Counted from the first letter of the stretch, positions 26,712 to 35,579 are shown. The stretch is DNA of 64,000 bases from Pseudomonas capsici (GCF_017165765.1 NZ_JAFGZD010000002.1:186001-250000); one strand, 5' to 3'. Numbers and translations are program-made. Notes: generated by a model not told the origin, from the sequence alone.

Positions 26712-29700
26712 ATGACTCACAAACACGGCACCCTTCAGCAACGGCGTGCAACCCGCTTCGACAAGACACCTTCCAACGCCACCAGCCTTTGTCCGTTCAA
26801 GGGGCCGGACGTGGCCATTGTGCCGGTGCGCTACGCCCTGGACCGTTCCCGCTACGATGTCGAGCCCGACCAGCTCAAACCCTTGCCCGCGCAGGGGCAG
26901 TGGAGCGCCTTGCCCAGGCTCAGGACCCGCAGCTACACCTTGCGCCAGCTCTACGACGGCTATGTCTATGTATTCGACGAAACGGCTGAGACCTTTCATG
27001 AGTACAGCTTCTCGGGAATCGATGCCTGCCTGACACGCATCGTCTGGACCGAGGCTCATCAGGGGCAGGATGTGCGCCGCGGCGAAGGCGAGGGCAAGCC
27101 CTACCTGCTTTATCCCCGCAAGCACCGTCTGCACCTGGCCTTTTCCCCCGTGCAGTGGACCTGGCGCATCTGCGAGCACCTGCGCTCTCACGCCGACAGC
27201 CGCGCCCTGTGGATGAAGCCGGTGGATCTGGCGCGTTTCTGCGTCACCCTGAACCAACCCGACACCTTACCCCTGCCGGCTCTGGCCAGCGCCGTGGCCG
27301 ATATCGACAAGGAGTGGCTGGTCGAAGACAACCGCTTTGCCGACTCGTCTATCCCCACCTCCGACCCTCGGAACCCTGCCGCGCCCTCGCTCTTTACCCC
27401 GCTCGGGGCCGATGTGTACTGGCTGGGCAGTGTCCCCGACCAATACAGCTCGCTGCTGATCGCCCTGGACGACCCGCTGGGCGTGCTCAACGATCTGGGC
27501 CTGCAGCTGGCAGGCGATCAGGCGGTCTATCAAACCTGGCAACAGGAACACGAGCACAAGCTGCAGATGGCCCAGACCGTGACCCTGCTGTGCGGTGCCA
27601 ATGGCGACCCGCAGCACCTGCCCGAATCGGTCCGGGGTGACCACCTCAAGACGCAGCAGTACCTGAACGAGCTGGAAACCTGTTTCGATCAGATGGATCT
27701 GGAAGAGATGCTGACCATGCACGGCAGTCCGCCGGGCGGTTCGTTGGGCACAAGCGACATGTTCCAGAGCGCCGATATGCGCCATGCGTTTCGTACCCGC
27801 TACGGTCGCTACCCGTCCCAGGAGGACCGGCAGGCCTGGAAGGCACGCGAGAAGTGGCGGGCTGAAATCGACCTCAGAGGTGCCCGCGCCTATCTGCAGG
27901 CACACCTGCCCCTCAGCGACACCCTCCTGCAACGAGTGCGCGACACCCGGCACGACTTTCAGGTCTGGACCGAGTACCTGGGCAACGACCCGCTCAGGCT
28001 GTTTATCGACACCACAAATCCCAGAACTCTGCTGTATCTGCAAACCGTCATGACCCAGTTGCTGGCCGTGTATGGGCAGGATCAGCAGGCCAGTGCCTGG
28101 CTGGCTGAACAGGAAGCCCGTGGCAGCAGCCTGTTCGGGACGATGCGTTACGGATTTTCTCCGGCCCTCAAGGAAGCCCTGCATCGGCAAGCCAACGCCC
28201 TGTTCAACGGCCTGGGCGACCTCACCAATCTGGCCACCCGTGCCGGTGAGCTCAACACCGCCCTCAACCACCGGGGCTTCGCCGACGCGGCCTGGATGAA
28301 AAAGCTCAAGCAACCGGTGCAGGATACCTTCAAGGCCCTGCGCGAACTGGCGAGGGGGGCAGGGAAGACGATTGCCGAAACCATGCTGCTGGCCTGGGTG
28401 CCGGTGGACAGCCGTCTGGCACTGGGGAGGGGGCAGAACCTCGTGGCCTTGTTGCGTAACCTCATGATCGGCCAGCTACTGGCCGATACGCCGGACCTGA
28501 TTCGCCTCGACGAACAGATCGCCTCCCGGCTCAAGCAGTGGAAGCGCGAGCAGCGTCTTCTGATCAAACAGATCGATGATACCCGCTTCAATTGGCTCCA
28601 CCCCCTCCATCCTCGCGAACGCCGAAACCTGGCGCGCCAACTGCAATCACAACTCGACGCCCTGCGCCTGCATGAGCTGAATATTCCGGGGTTGCTGGAC
28701 TTCCAGAACAACCGGTGTGCCCAATTGCTGCAAGCGGAAATCCGCGCTTTCTTCAAATCCGGCCTCGACGTCGTCAAGGACTGGCACACCCGCGCCAGGG
28801 CCTGGAACGAACGCCTGGGCGGCTTGGGGGCCGCCATCACCTGGGGCGTAATCCTGATCAACTTCATCAACACCGCCGTGCTCTATCAGGACCTGACCCG
28901 CGATGGCGACTTCAGCGCCAAGGATATCGTCAAGATCGGTTACAGCCTGAGTTACAGCTTCAACCTGTTGATGGCCGTGTTTGTCGAAGCGCCTTGGGCG
29001 GTGATCAGGGAGGCGAAGCCGGTGGTTATTGGTGGGTATGACATCGGTATTCTGGATCGCTCATCCGCTTATTGGAAAGCTCAGGGGAATCATGTCTGGG
29101 GTGATGCGATTCGCGGGTTCCGGGTCACGATGGTGGCGTTGGGCGCGTTTGCGGTGACGGCGGCGGTGCTGGAGCTTTGGGATATCTGGGATGATCACGC
29201 TAATGCCAAGACTTCAGAAGAAAAAATCGCGCTCTATGTAAAAGGCTTGGCTGTTATTGTGATGGGGCTTGGTGGTTTGGCACCATTGGCTGCGGGGATA
29301 GGTTTATCTAGCAAGATTGTGTTTTTTGCCATGGGCTCATGGCTCACCATTGTTCTTCTAATAGCGGGTTTTATTTATTTAATTGCCAGCCTCGCCTTGA
29401 ATTACTTCAAACAAGACAGTGTCGGCTGGTGGTTACGAAAGTGCTGCTGGTCGCGCTCGCCTGAACATCGCCATGCAGAGACTCCAGAAGGAGAGGCCGA
29501 AGAAAAACGCGCGTTACTGGAAATCCAGTTGAGCCCGCAAGTTCTGGTTAAAAGCACGGTTGAGTACCGGCGCAAATATATAGGCATGGCCGGGTATGTA
29601 GATATGCCAGTGCAAAATGGTGCCTGGATACAAATACGTTTGCCTGAAGCCTTGCGTGGGCAATGGGTTCAACTGAACGTGATCAGCAGTACGCGAGCTT

Positions 29701-30089
29701 TCGGCTTTATGCCCACGGTGCAAACCAATACGCCCATTGCAGATAAATTTGAAGAGCGTGGCAAATTCACGCCGCTCAATAAGTTGGGCAGTCTCGGCAG
29801 TGAGCGCCCGCCCCATAACCCCTCGGATCTGTATTTTCCGGTTTTTCCTGCGGGGGAGGATGTCGTCTGGCAGACCTGGGTTCCGCTCAGGGAAGAGGCT
29901 GTCTATATCGAGCTGCAAATCTGGTACCCGAAGGCCGTCGGTGTCTCGGGGGAAAAAGCTCAAAGCTATCTCTATCAGGTAGAGCTAAGTCAGGAAGGAA
30001 ACATGACAGTCGATGGCTCAACCCTCACGCAGCTTGAAGTCAATAAATACAGTCGCGCCCAGGCACTGACCCTTGTGCTTCCGGAATAA
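26712..30089 (+). CDS. Type VI secretion effector, VasX/BTH_I2691-like, membrane-active C-terminus
   Basis: 1125 residues from ATG 26712; a TTG at 26652 with a better ribosome site would add 20. The N-terminal region (about 25-200) matches the VasX N-terminal family: CPFKGPDVAIVPVRYALDRS, then RSYTLRQLYDGYVYVFDE, where LYDGYVYVF fits the MIX consensus hRxGhhYhh except for Tyr in place of Arg. Later segments are YLLYPRKHRLHLAFSPVQWT and WMKPVDLARFC. A long helical middle (200-690) follows. From about 704 to 896 there are five hydrophobic segments, then a soluble tail (about 920-1125) rich in beta and aromatic residues. VasX is a pore-forming toxin delivered by T6SS, and this layout suggests the same. 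Two membrane proteins follow, as expected for immunity. No VgrG, PAAR or adaptor gene is adjacent. Codon use becomes A/T-richer from about 29 kb, pointing to an exchanged C-terminus. Confidence 0.8.
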   Translation: MTHKHGTLQQRRATRFDKTPSNATSLCPFKGPDVAIVPVRYALDRSRYDVEPDQLKPLPAQGQWSALPRLRTRSYTLRQLYDGYVYVFDETAETFHEYSFSGIDACLTRIVWTEAHQGQDVRRGEGEGKPYLLYPRKHRLHLAFSPVQWTWRICEHLRSHADSRALWMKPVDLARFCVTLNQPDTLPLPALASAVADIDKEWLVEDNRFADSSIPTSDPRNPAAPSLFTPLGADVYWLGSVPDQYSSLLIALDDPLGVLNDLGLQLAGDQAVYQTWQQEHEHKLQMAQTVTLLCGANGDPQHLPESVRGDHLKTQQYLNELETCFDQMDLEEMLTMHGSPPGGSLGTSDMFQSADMRHAFRTRYGRYPSQEDRQAWKAREKWRAEIDLRGARAYLQAHLPLSDTLLQRVRDTRHDFQVWTEYLGNDPLRLFIDTTNPRTLLYLQTVMTQLLAVYGQDQQASAWLAEQEARGSSLFGTMRYGFSPALKEALHRQANALFNGLGDLTNLATRAGELNTALNHRGFADAAWMKKLKQPVQDTFKALRELARGAGKTIAETMLLAWVPVDSRLALGRGQNLVALLRNLMIGQLLADTPDLIRLDEQIASRLKQWKREQRLLIKQIDDTRFNWLHPLHPRERRNLARQLQSQLDALRLHELNIPGLLDFQNNRCAQLLQAEIRAFFKSGLDVVKDWHTRARAWNERLGGLGAAITWGVILINFINTAVLYQDLTRDGDFSAKDIVKIGYSLSYSFNLLMAVFVEAPWAVIREAKPVVIGGYDIGILDRSSAYWKAQGNHVWGDAIRGFRVTMVALGAFAVTAAVLELWDIWDDHANAKTSEEKIALYVKGLAVIVMGLGGLAPLAAGIGLSSKIVFFAMGSWLTIVLLIAGFIYLIASLALNYFKQDSVGWWLRKCCWSRSPEHRHAETPEGEAEEKRALLEIQLSPQVLVKSTVEYRRKYIGMAGYVDMPVQNGAWIQIRLPEALRGQWVQLNVISSTRAFGFMPTVQTNTPIADKFEERGKFTPLNKLGSLGSERPPHNPSDLYFPVFPAGEDVVWQTWVPLREEAVYIELQIWYPKAVGVSGEKAQSYLYQVELSQEGNMTVDGSTLTQLEVNKYSRAQALTLVLPE

Positions 30090-30095
30090 AAATCT

Positions 30096-30794
30096 ATGAC
30101 TCATATAAAAGCGTGCAGTACGGAGCAGGCTTCAATTCCCTGCGTCGACACATCTGTCATGGTGTGGAGTATTAAAACAATCAACTGCCCTCCAAAGGAA
30201 TTCATGAGATTTCAAATTTCTGCTATAGGGGGGATCTCTGCTTTTTTCATTTACTTCACATGGTTAATGTGGGATGCCTTGGTCGAGAATACAGGCTTGT
30301 TTATAGGGTTTGGATGTGCAACGGTCTTGTACCTTTCTTACATGATCATACTTGTTATAAGGCAAAAGACTATTTTCAACTACCGAATAAAAAAGCAATC
30401 AGGTTCTGTCGAACACTACCTGCACTACCCAGACTTCGCAGGCCCGCTCTTCAAAGGCATCGCCATTTTCACCATCCTGCTCTTTCTCGGCGTCGCGCTC
30501 GTTACCGGTTCGCTGTTATTCCTGGTCGGCCCTGCTGCCATTGCACTCGGGGCAGCCCGTACTCTATTGAACTGGGAAAATAAAATTCACTACGAGGAAA
30601 GCCTGCCCTGGGGAGAGTACAACTTCGTCACGGTGGATCGTAAACGCTCAATGATCGTCACCCACCGCACTGACACCACACTAGGATTTGAAGCCCGTTT
30701 CCCCAACAAGGAGCTGTTCGAGAAATACCTGCAATTTCTACATGCCGTCCTGCCGCCTACGGCTGAATTCACTGAAAAGGACTGGGAATGGTAG
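30096..30794 (+). CDS. Putative T6SS immunity membrane protein, copy 1
   Basis: 232 residues, starting 6 bases after the effector stop. Hydrophobic segments are at about 41-58, 66-88 and 121-153 (the last long enough for a hairpin), with a cytoplasmic C-terminal domain (155-232) ending TAEFTEKDWEW. Small polytopic proteins encoded directly downstream protect producers from VasX-type pore formers in Vibrio (TsiV2), and this gene has the matching position and topology. It is a close paralogue of the gene at 30907: N-terminus and C-terminus similar, residues 114-162 identical, TM1-TM2 divergent. No enzyme motif is seen. The immunity role is inferred. Confidence 0.7.
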   Translation: MTHIKACSTEQASIPCVDTSVMVWSIKTINCPPKEFMRFQISAIGGISAFFIYFTWLMWDALVENTGLFIGFGCATVLYLSYMIILVIRQKTIFNYRIKKQSGSVEHYLHYPDFAGPLFKGIAIFTILLFLGVALVTGSLLFLVGPAAIALGAARTLLNWENKIHYEESLPWGEYNFVTVDRKRSMIVTHRTDTTLGFEARFPNKELFEKYLQFLHAVLPPTAEFTEKDWEW

Positions 30795-30828
30795 AGAGGA
30801 GTAGTCGGGGCTTATGTTGCCTAAACGA

Positions 30829-30906
30829 AACCTTCACGCAGCTCGAAGTCAATAAGTACAGCCGCGTCCAGGCACTGATCCTTATGCTTCCGGAATAAGA
30901 AATCGT
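30829..30906 (+). pseudogene. Duplicated remnant of the effector 3' end
   Basis: Bases 30830-30898 read TFTQLEVNKYSRVQALILML followed by PE and a stop. This matches the effector C-terminus (TLTQLEVNKYSRAQALTLVL, PE, stop; 30021-30089) at 18 of 22 residues and in the same frame. It lies just upstream of the second immunity gene, as the original tail lies upstream of the first, so one duplication carried effector tail plus immunity gene. There is no start codon; it is a relic. Confidence 0.85.
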
Positions 30907-31605
30907 ATGACTCATATAAAAACTTGCAGCACGGAGCAGGCTTCAATTTCCTGCACCCATACACCTGTCATGGTGTGGAGCATCAAAACAATCGACTGCC
31001 CTCCCAAGGAGTTCATGAGATTTCAAACCTCCTTTATAATTGGGGCTCTTGCGCTTCTCACTTATTTTGTATGGTTAATGTGGGATATCATAACTGAGAG
31101 TGCAGGCTTTTTTATAAGCTTTGTTTGCGTAGTAGTTGCATCTTCAACCTATATGATCATGCTTGTAATAAGACAAAAGACCATCTTCAATTACCAATTA
31201 ACAATCCAAGCATGCTCTGTCGAATATTTCCTTCACTACCCAAGCTTCGCAGGCCCGCTCTTCAAAGGCATCGCCATTTTCACCATCCTGCTCTTTCTCG
31301 GCGTCGCGCTCGTTACCGGCTCGCTGTTGTTCCTGGTCGGCCCTGCTGCCATTGCGCTCGGGGCAGCCCGTACTTTGCTGAATTGGGAGAATCCGATCCA
31401 TCATCGAGAAACCCGCCCATGGGAGATGCATAACTTCGTCACGATTGATCGCAAGCGCTCAATCATCGTTATCCATTGCACTGACATCACCACAGGCTTT
31501 GTGGCTCACTTTCCCAACACGGACCTGCTCGAACAGTACCTGCAATTCCTGCACACCGTCCTGCCGCCCACGGCCGAGTTCATGGAGAAAGACTGGGAGT
31601 GGTAA
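30907..31605 (+). CDS. Putative T6SS immunity membrane protein, copy 2
   Basis: 232 residues, the same length and topology as the protein at 30096. The first 40 residues agree at about 34 positions (MTHIKTCSTEQASI opening). Residues 41-88, covering TM1 and TM2, differ widely (TSFIIGALALLTYFVWLMWD against ISAIGGISAFFIYFTWLMWD). Residues 114-162 are identical even at almost every base. This pattern suits immunity to a different variant toxin, with the constant part kept by recent duplication or conversion. It is followed by a bidirectional terminator. Confidence 0.7.
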   Translation: MTHIKTCSTEQASISCTHTPVMVWSIKTIDCPPKEFMRFQTSFIIGALALLTYFVWLMWDIITESAGFFISFVCVVVASSTYMIMLVIRQKTIFNYQLTIQACSVEYFLHYPSFAGPLFKGIAIFTILLFLGVALVTGSLLFLVGPAAIALGAARTLLNWENPIHHRETRPWEMHNFVTIDRKRSIIVIHCTDITTGFVAHFPNTDLLEQYLQFLHTVLPPTAEFMEKDWEW

Positions 31606-31633
31606 AAAGCCCGGTTTCATGTACCGGGCTTTT
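31606..31633. terminator. Bidirectional terminator between immunity gene and ampG
   Basis: A 10-bp stem AAAGCCCGGT/ACCGGGCTTT with a 7-base loop, flanked by A residues on the left and T on the right. It fits the end of both convergent genes. Confidence 0.85.
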
Positions 31634-31635
31634 GA

Positions 31636-33189
31636 TCATTGCGGTTGGTCGGCCACGGTCTTTTCGGGCCCGTCCTGTCTGGCGGCAGTACGAATTTCCT
31701 TGCTCCACTGCAGGATGATCATCAACAAGGTCGGTACGCCCAGCAGGGCGGTAATGAGGAAGAAGTTGTGGTAGCCGAATTTCTCGACCATTACCCCCGA
31801 ATAGCCGCCGATCAGGCGTGGCAGCAGTAGCATGATCGAGCTGAGCAGGGCGTATTGGGTGGCGGAGAACTTGAGGTTGGTCAGGCTCGACAGGTAGGCC
31901 ACGAATGCTGAGGTGGCCAGTCCGGAGCTCAGGTTGTCCAGGGAAATGGTCAGCACCAGCATCTTCAGGTTCGGGCCCATGTCGGCCAGCAGCAGGAACA
32001 GGATATTGGTCGCCGCCGAGCTCAGGCCGCCGATGAACAGGATCGGCATGATGCCGAAGCGCACGATCAGCAATCCGCCGATGCCCGCGCCCAGCAGGGT
32101 CATGATCAGGCCGAAGATCTTGCTGACACTGGCAATCTGGTCCTTGGTGAATCCCTGATCGATGTAGAAAACGTTGGCCATCACGCCCATGACCGTGTCG
32201 GACATGCGATAGGTCGCGATCAGGCCCAGCAGGATAAAGGCCTGCCAGCGGTAGCGCATGATGAAGTCGTTGACGGGGGTCAGTACGGGGGCAAGGCCGC
32301 GTCGGCCCATGGAGGACAGACAGGCGATGGTGAGCAGGATATACAGGATGGAGCGCAGGAAGGCGCGGTCTTCCATCAGCAGGTCCATCCAGCTGCTGCC
32401 TTCGAACAGGACGCTGGCGAAATCGGTGTTGTAGAGCTGGGTGAACATGGCCGGAACGGAAACCAACAGCACGATCAGCACGAAGACCGATGCCAGCTGA
32501 TGCACAAATCCATAGCGCGCCGCCGACAACTGGGTGCGCAGCGGCACGGGCGGTTCGCGCATGATGAAGGTGGTCACAAGGGCTGGCAGCATCAACAGGC
32601 CGAACAGCACATAGGTCCCGGTCCAGGCCGAGTGTTTGTAAGAGAAGCCTGTCGAGCCGAAACCTTCGGCGAAATACAGCGCACCGGCAGTGGACAACAG
32701 CGCCGCGACCCGGTAACCGGACATGTAGCTGGCGGCCAGAGCTGCCTGCTGAGTGTCCTGAGCGATTTCCAGGCGATAGGCGTCGATGGCGATATCCTGG
32801 GTCGCAGAAGCGAAGGCCACCACCACGGCAATCGCGATCAGCCATGACAGATGTTGCTGCGGGTCGCAAAAGCCCATGCCGATCAGCCCCAGCATCACCA
32901 GCGCCTGCGAGAGGACCAGCCAGGAACGCCTGCGACCCAGTTTCCCGAGCAAAGGCAGGCGCCATTGGTCGAGCAGGGGCGACCAGACCCATTTGAAGGC
33001 GTAGGCCAGACCGATGAGGCTGGCATAACCGATGGTTTCGCGGGCGACACCGGCTTCGCGCAACCAGACCGACAGGGTTGAGAAGACCAGCATGTAAGGC
33101 ATGCCCGCAGCGAATCCAAGCAGCAGCAATACTAATGTCGAGGGGCTGGCATAAGCGGCGAGCGCGGCGCGCCAGGTTTTACGGGGCAT
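31636..33189 (-). CDS. ampG: AmpG-type muropeptide permease
   Basis: 517 residues. A major-facilitator inner-membrane transporter that imports GlcNAc-anhydroMurNAc peptides for cell-wall recycling, and thereby influences AmpC beta-lactamase induction. The start MPRKTWRAALAAYASPSTLVLLLLGFAAGMP, with the segments IGLAYAFKWVWSPLLDQW and GRRRSWLVLSQ, is diagnostic; FASATQDIAIDAYRLE is the family signature. About a dozen or more hydrophobic segments span the length. The position matches PA4393 of P. aeruginosa. The C-terminal tail is hydrophilic. Confidence 0.93.
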   Translation of the reverse strand: MPRKTWRAALAAYASPSTLVLLLLGFAAGMPYMLVFSTLSVWLREAGVARETIGYASLIGLAYAFKWVWSPLLDQWRLPLLGKLGRRRSWLVLSQALVMLGLIGMGFCDPQQHLSWLIAIAVVVAFASATQDIAIDAYRLEIAQDTQQAALAASYMSGYRVAALLSTAGALYFAEGFGSTGFSYKHSAWTGTYVLFGLLMLPALVTTFIMREPPVPLRTQLSAARYGFVHQLASVFVLIVLLVSVPAMFTQLYNTDFASVLFEGSSWMDLLMEDRAFLRSILYILLTIACLSSMGRRGLAPVLTPVNDFIMRYRWQAFILLGLIATYRMSDTVMGVMANVFYIDQGFTKDQIASVSKIFGLIMTLLGAGIGGLLIVRFGIMPILFIGGLSSAATNILFLLLADMGPNLKMLVLTISLDNLSSGLATSAFVAYLSSLTNLKFSATQYALLSSIMLLLPRLIGGYSGVMVEKFGYHNFFLITALLGVPTLLMIILQWSKEIRTAARQDGPEKTVADQPQ

Positions 33190-33243
33190 GGGCTGGAAAC
33201 TGCCTCAGGTTGCGAAAACAAAGGGCGCACTCTAACCGCTGTG

Positions 33244-33600
33244 CTACATGGGACGCCAGCCATGGCGCTGCATATCGACCCGATTGTTACGGATGGTAAG
33301 GCCTTCTGCACGCAAGCGGGCACGCTGTTCGTCACCTGAGACGCTGCCCAGTGGCAGACTCAGCCTGCCGCCAGCCCCCAATACCCTGTGCCAGGGCAGC
33401 GAAGTGCCCTCGGGTAACTGGCTCAGGGTGCGCCCGACCCAGCGTGCGGCTTTCCCCAGCCCGGCCAGTTCGGCTAATTGTCCATAACTGACGACCTTGC
33501 CCTCCGGGACCTGTTCGAGTGTGAGGTAGAGCGCAGTGCGTCGGGCCTCTGCGGGGGAAAGTCCGGCAGGATCACCCTGTTCTGAGGCGGTTTGGATCAC
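33244..33600 (-). CDS. Alkyltransferase-like protein (MGMT family without catalytic Cys)
   Basis: 118 residues. The MGMT DNA-binding domain is clear: SYGQLAELAGLGKAARWVGR and LPWHRVLGAGGRLSLP. In active O6-alkylguanine transferases the second motif reads PCHRV; here it is P-W-H-R-V, so the accepting Cys is Trp. Such proteins (E. coli YbaZ/eAtl, yeast Atl1) bind O6-alkylguanine, flip it out and recruit nucleotide excision repair rather than removing the alkyl group. It stands alone, between ampG and the DUF481 gene. Confidence 0.9.
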   Translation of the reverse strand: MIQTASEQGDPAGLSPAEARRTALYLTLEQVPEGKVVSYGQLAELAGLGKAARWVGRTLSQLPEGTSLPWHRVLGAGGRLSLPLGSVSGDEQRARLRAEGLTIRNNRVDMQRHGWRPM

Positions 33601-33742
33601 GGTTTCATTCCTGTTTAGAGGTATGTATGTGTTTTGTTACCGGAACTACGGAAAGATCTTACGGTCATTGATACCTGACGTTGTCTTGCTGGCCTGCAGG
33701 ATAATGCCCGATTTTCCGCTTAACAGAGCCTAGTAGTCGCTT

Positions 33743-34750
33743 ATGTTGTCCAGAACCCTGTTGTGCCTCGCAATAACCACGGTTTCCACTCCACTGCTTG
33801 CCGATACCGTCTGGTTGAAGAACGGTGACCGGTTGAGCGGCACGATCAAACTTTTCGATGGCGGCAAGCTGCTCATCGAGACGCCTTATGGCGGCTCTGT
33901 GCCTCTGGACTGGAAACAGGTCAAGACCCTCGAAAGCGATCAGCCATTGCTGGTCAAGCAGGACCAGTACACAGGCGAAGTCGCCAAGTCGTTGAAGGCT
34001 GGCGATGACGGCAAGGTCGTGCTGGTCAACGGTGAAGCGCCGAAAACCGTGGAGCTGGCCAGTATCCAGCAAATCGTCAAGCCCAAGCCGGTCATCACCG
34101 ACCTGGTCTGGAAGGGCAATATCGATGCCGCCCTGGATTTCCAGCGCGCCGAGAACGATACCAACGACTACAACGTGGCCTTCAAGACTTCGGCACGCCA
34201 TGGTCAGTGGCGGCATAACGCCAAGGGCGACTACAACCGTGAGACAACCGACGATGCGGTCAGCACCGACAACTGGAGCGCCGAATACTCTCTGGACCGC
34301 TTCCTGACCGACAAGCTGTTCTGGGATGGGCGTATCACCTACAAGCGCGACAAGATCGAAGACCTGTCCCGTCAGCGCACCGTCGGTACCGGTCCCGGTT
34401 ATCAGTTCTGGGATGACGAGCTGGGTGCATTCAAGGTGGGCGCACTGCTGAACCGTACCGACTTCGAGTTCTCCAACGGCGACAAGGAGAACTTCTATGC
34501 AGTCGCCGGTACCTGGGACTACAACCGCTATCTGGTGGGCAAGAAGTTCGAGTTCTTCACCAACGGGGAAGTGGGCAAGCCTCTGAGCGGCGTGGCCGAC
34601 TATTCGATGGATGTCGAAGCGGGCCTGCGTTACAAGGTCACCGACTGGGCATCGCTTAACCTCAAGGCCGAGAGAAACATCATCAGCGGTTCGGACAATG
34701 GCGATGTCGACAAGACCCGCTACACCGCCGGCTTCGGTGTGAGCTGGTAA
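33743..34750 (+). CDS. DUF481 outer-membrane-type protein (YdiY family)
   Basis: 335 residues. The signal peptide ends near STPLLA-DTVWLKNGDRLSG. Residues 20-115 form a small N-terminal module with VWLKNGDRLSGTIKLFDGG. The C-terminal 220 residues are the DUF481 beta-barrel-like part, with alternating aromatic strands (DNWSAEYSLDRFLTDKLFWD) and a terminal RYTAGFGVSW, ending in the Trp expected for outer-membrane assembly. The function of the family is not established. Confidence 0.85.
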   Translation: MLSRTLLCLAITTVSTPLLADTVWLKNGDRLSGTIKLFDGGKLLIETPYGGSVPLDWKQVKTLESDQPLLVKQDQYTGEVAKSLKAGDDGKVVLVNGEAPKTVELASIQQIVKPKPVITDLVWKGNIDAALDFQRAENDTNDYNVAFKTSARHGQWRHNAKGDYNRETTDDAVSTDNWSAEYSLDRFLTDKLFWDGRITYKRDKIEDLSRQRTVGTGPGYQFWDDELGAFKVGALLNRTDFEFSNGDKENFYAVAGTWDYNRYLVGKKFEFFTNGEVGKPLSGVADYSMDVEAGLRYKVTDWASLNLKAERNIISGSDNGDVDKTRYTAGFGVSW

Positions 34751-34764
34751 GAACCGGCAGATTT

Positions 34765-34795
34765 CCCCACGGCCTCGTCCAGCGATGCCGTGGGG
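34765..34795. terminator. Hairpin between convergent DUF481 and SDR genes
   Basis: A perfect 9-bp stem CCCCACGGC/GCCGTGGGG with a 13-base loop between two stop codons. No T tract on either side. Confidence 0.5.
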
Positions 34796-34820
34796 AGTGC
34801 AGCCACTTTACGTACAAGAT

Positions 34821-35579
34821 CTAGATCCGCATTGCCCCATCAAGCTCCAGAATCCTGCCGCTGTAATAGTCGTTCTCCAGAATATAAGCCACCGAATGCG
34901 CGATTTCGGTTGGCGTACCCATGCGCTTGAGCGGGATGGCCGACGTCATTCTTTCCAGTGCTTCGGGTTTCATGCTGGCGGTCATTTCCGTTTCGATAAA
35001 GCCCGGCGCAATGCCAGCGACTCTGATGCCGTAACGCGCCAGCTCCTTGGCCCAGGTCACGGTTGCTGCCGCCACCCCGGCCTTGGCGGCCGAATAGTTG
35101 GTCTGCCCGATATTGCCGGCGCGGGATATCGAAGAAATATTGATGATTGCGCCTGTACTCTTCTGCTCGACCATTTTGGCTGCCACTTCCCGGGTGCAGA
35201 GGAAGACGCCGGTCAGGTTGACGTCAATGACGGACTGCCATTGCGTCAGGCTCAGCTTGGTGATTTCACCGTCCTTGACCTTGAGCAACAAGCCGTCGCG
35301 CAGGATTCCGGCATTATTGATCAAGCCATGAATCGGGCCGAAGTCTTCGGCTATCTTTGCAACGGCGTCCGTTACCTGCTCTTCACTGGCGACGTTGGCC
35401 AGATAGGCCCGGGCTTCCACACCCTGCGCCTTGCAGGCTGCGACGGTCTGGTCGAGCTTTTCCTGGTTCAGGTCCACCAGCGCCAGATTGACGCCCTTGG
35501 CTGCCAGATACTCTGCCATTGCCCGGCCCAGTCCCTGACCGCCACCGGTAATAATAATTAACTTGTTTTTCAATTCCAT
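34821..35579 (-). CDS. Short-chain dehydrogenase/reductase (FabG-like)
   Basis: 252 residues from ATG 35579; a TTG four codons upstream is an alternative. The cofactor motif is [16 protein letters not shown], with NNAGI, and the catalytic Ser-Tyr-Lys set in [23 protein letters not shown]. It closely resembles 3-oxoacyl-ACP reductases, but there is no other fatty acid gene here, so the substrate is unknown. It stands alone, convergent with DUF481 and divergent from the HugZ-like gene. Confidence 0.88.
   Translation of the reverse strand: MELKNKLIIITGGGQGLGRAMAEYLAAKGVNLALVDLNQEKLDQTVAACKAQGVEARAYLANVASEEQVTDAVAKIAEDFGPIHGLINNAGILRDGLLLKVKDGEITKLSLTQWQSVIDVNLTGVFLCTREVAAKMVEQKSTGAIINISSISRAGNIGQTNYSAAKAGVAAATVTWAKELARYGIRVAGIAPGFIETEMTASMKPEALERMTSAIPLKRMGTPTEIAHSVAYILENDYYSGRILELDGAMRI

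Noticed and set aside
26416..31605. Prophage or integrated plasmid
   Set aside because: No integrase, att-like repeats, phage structural genes or tRNA target are present; only the effector and immunity genes interrupt the core order.
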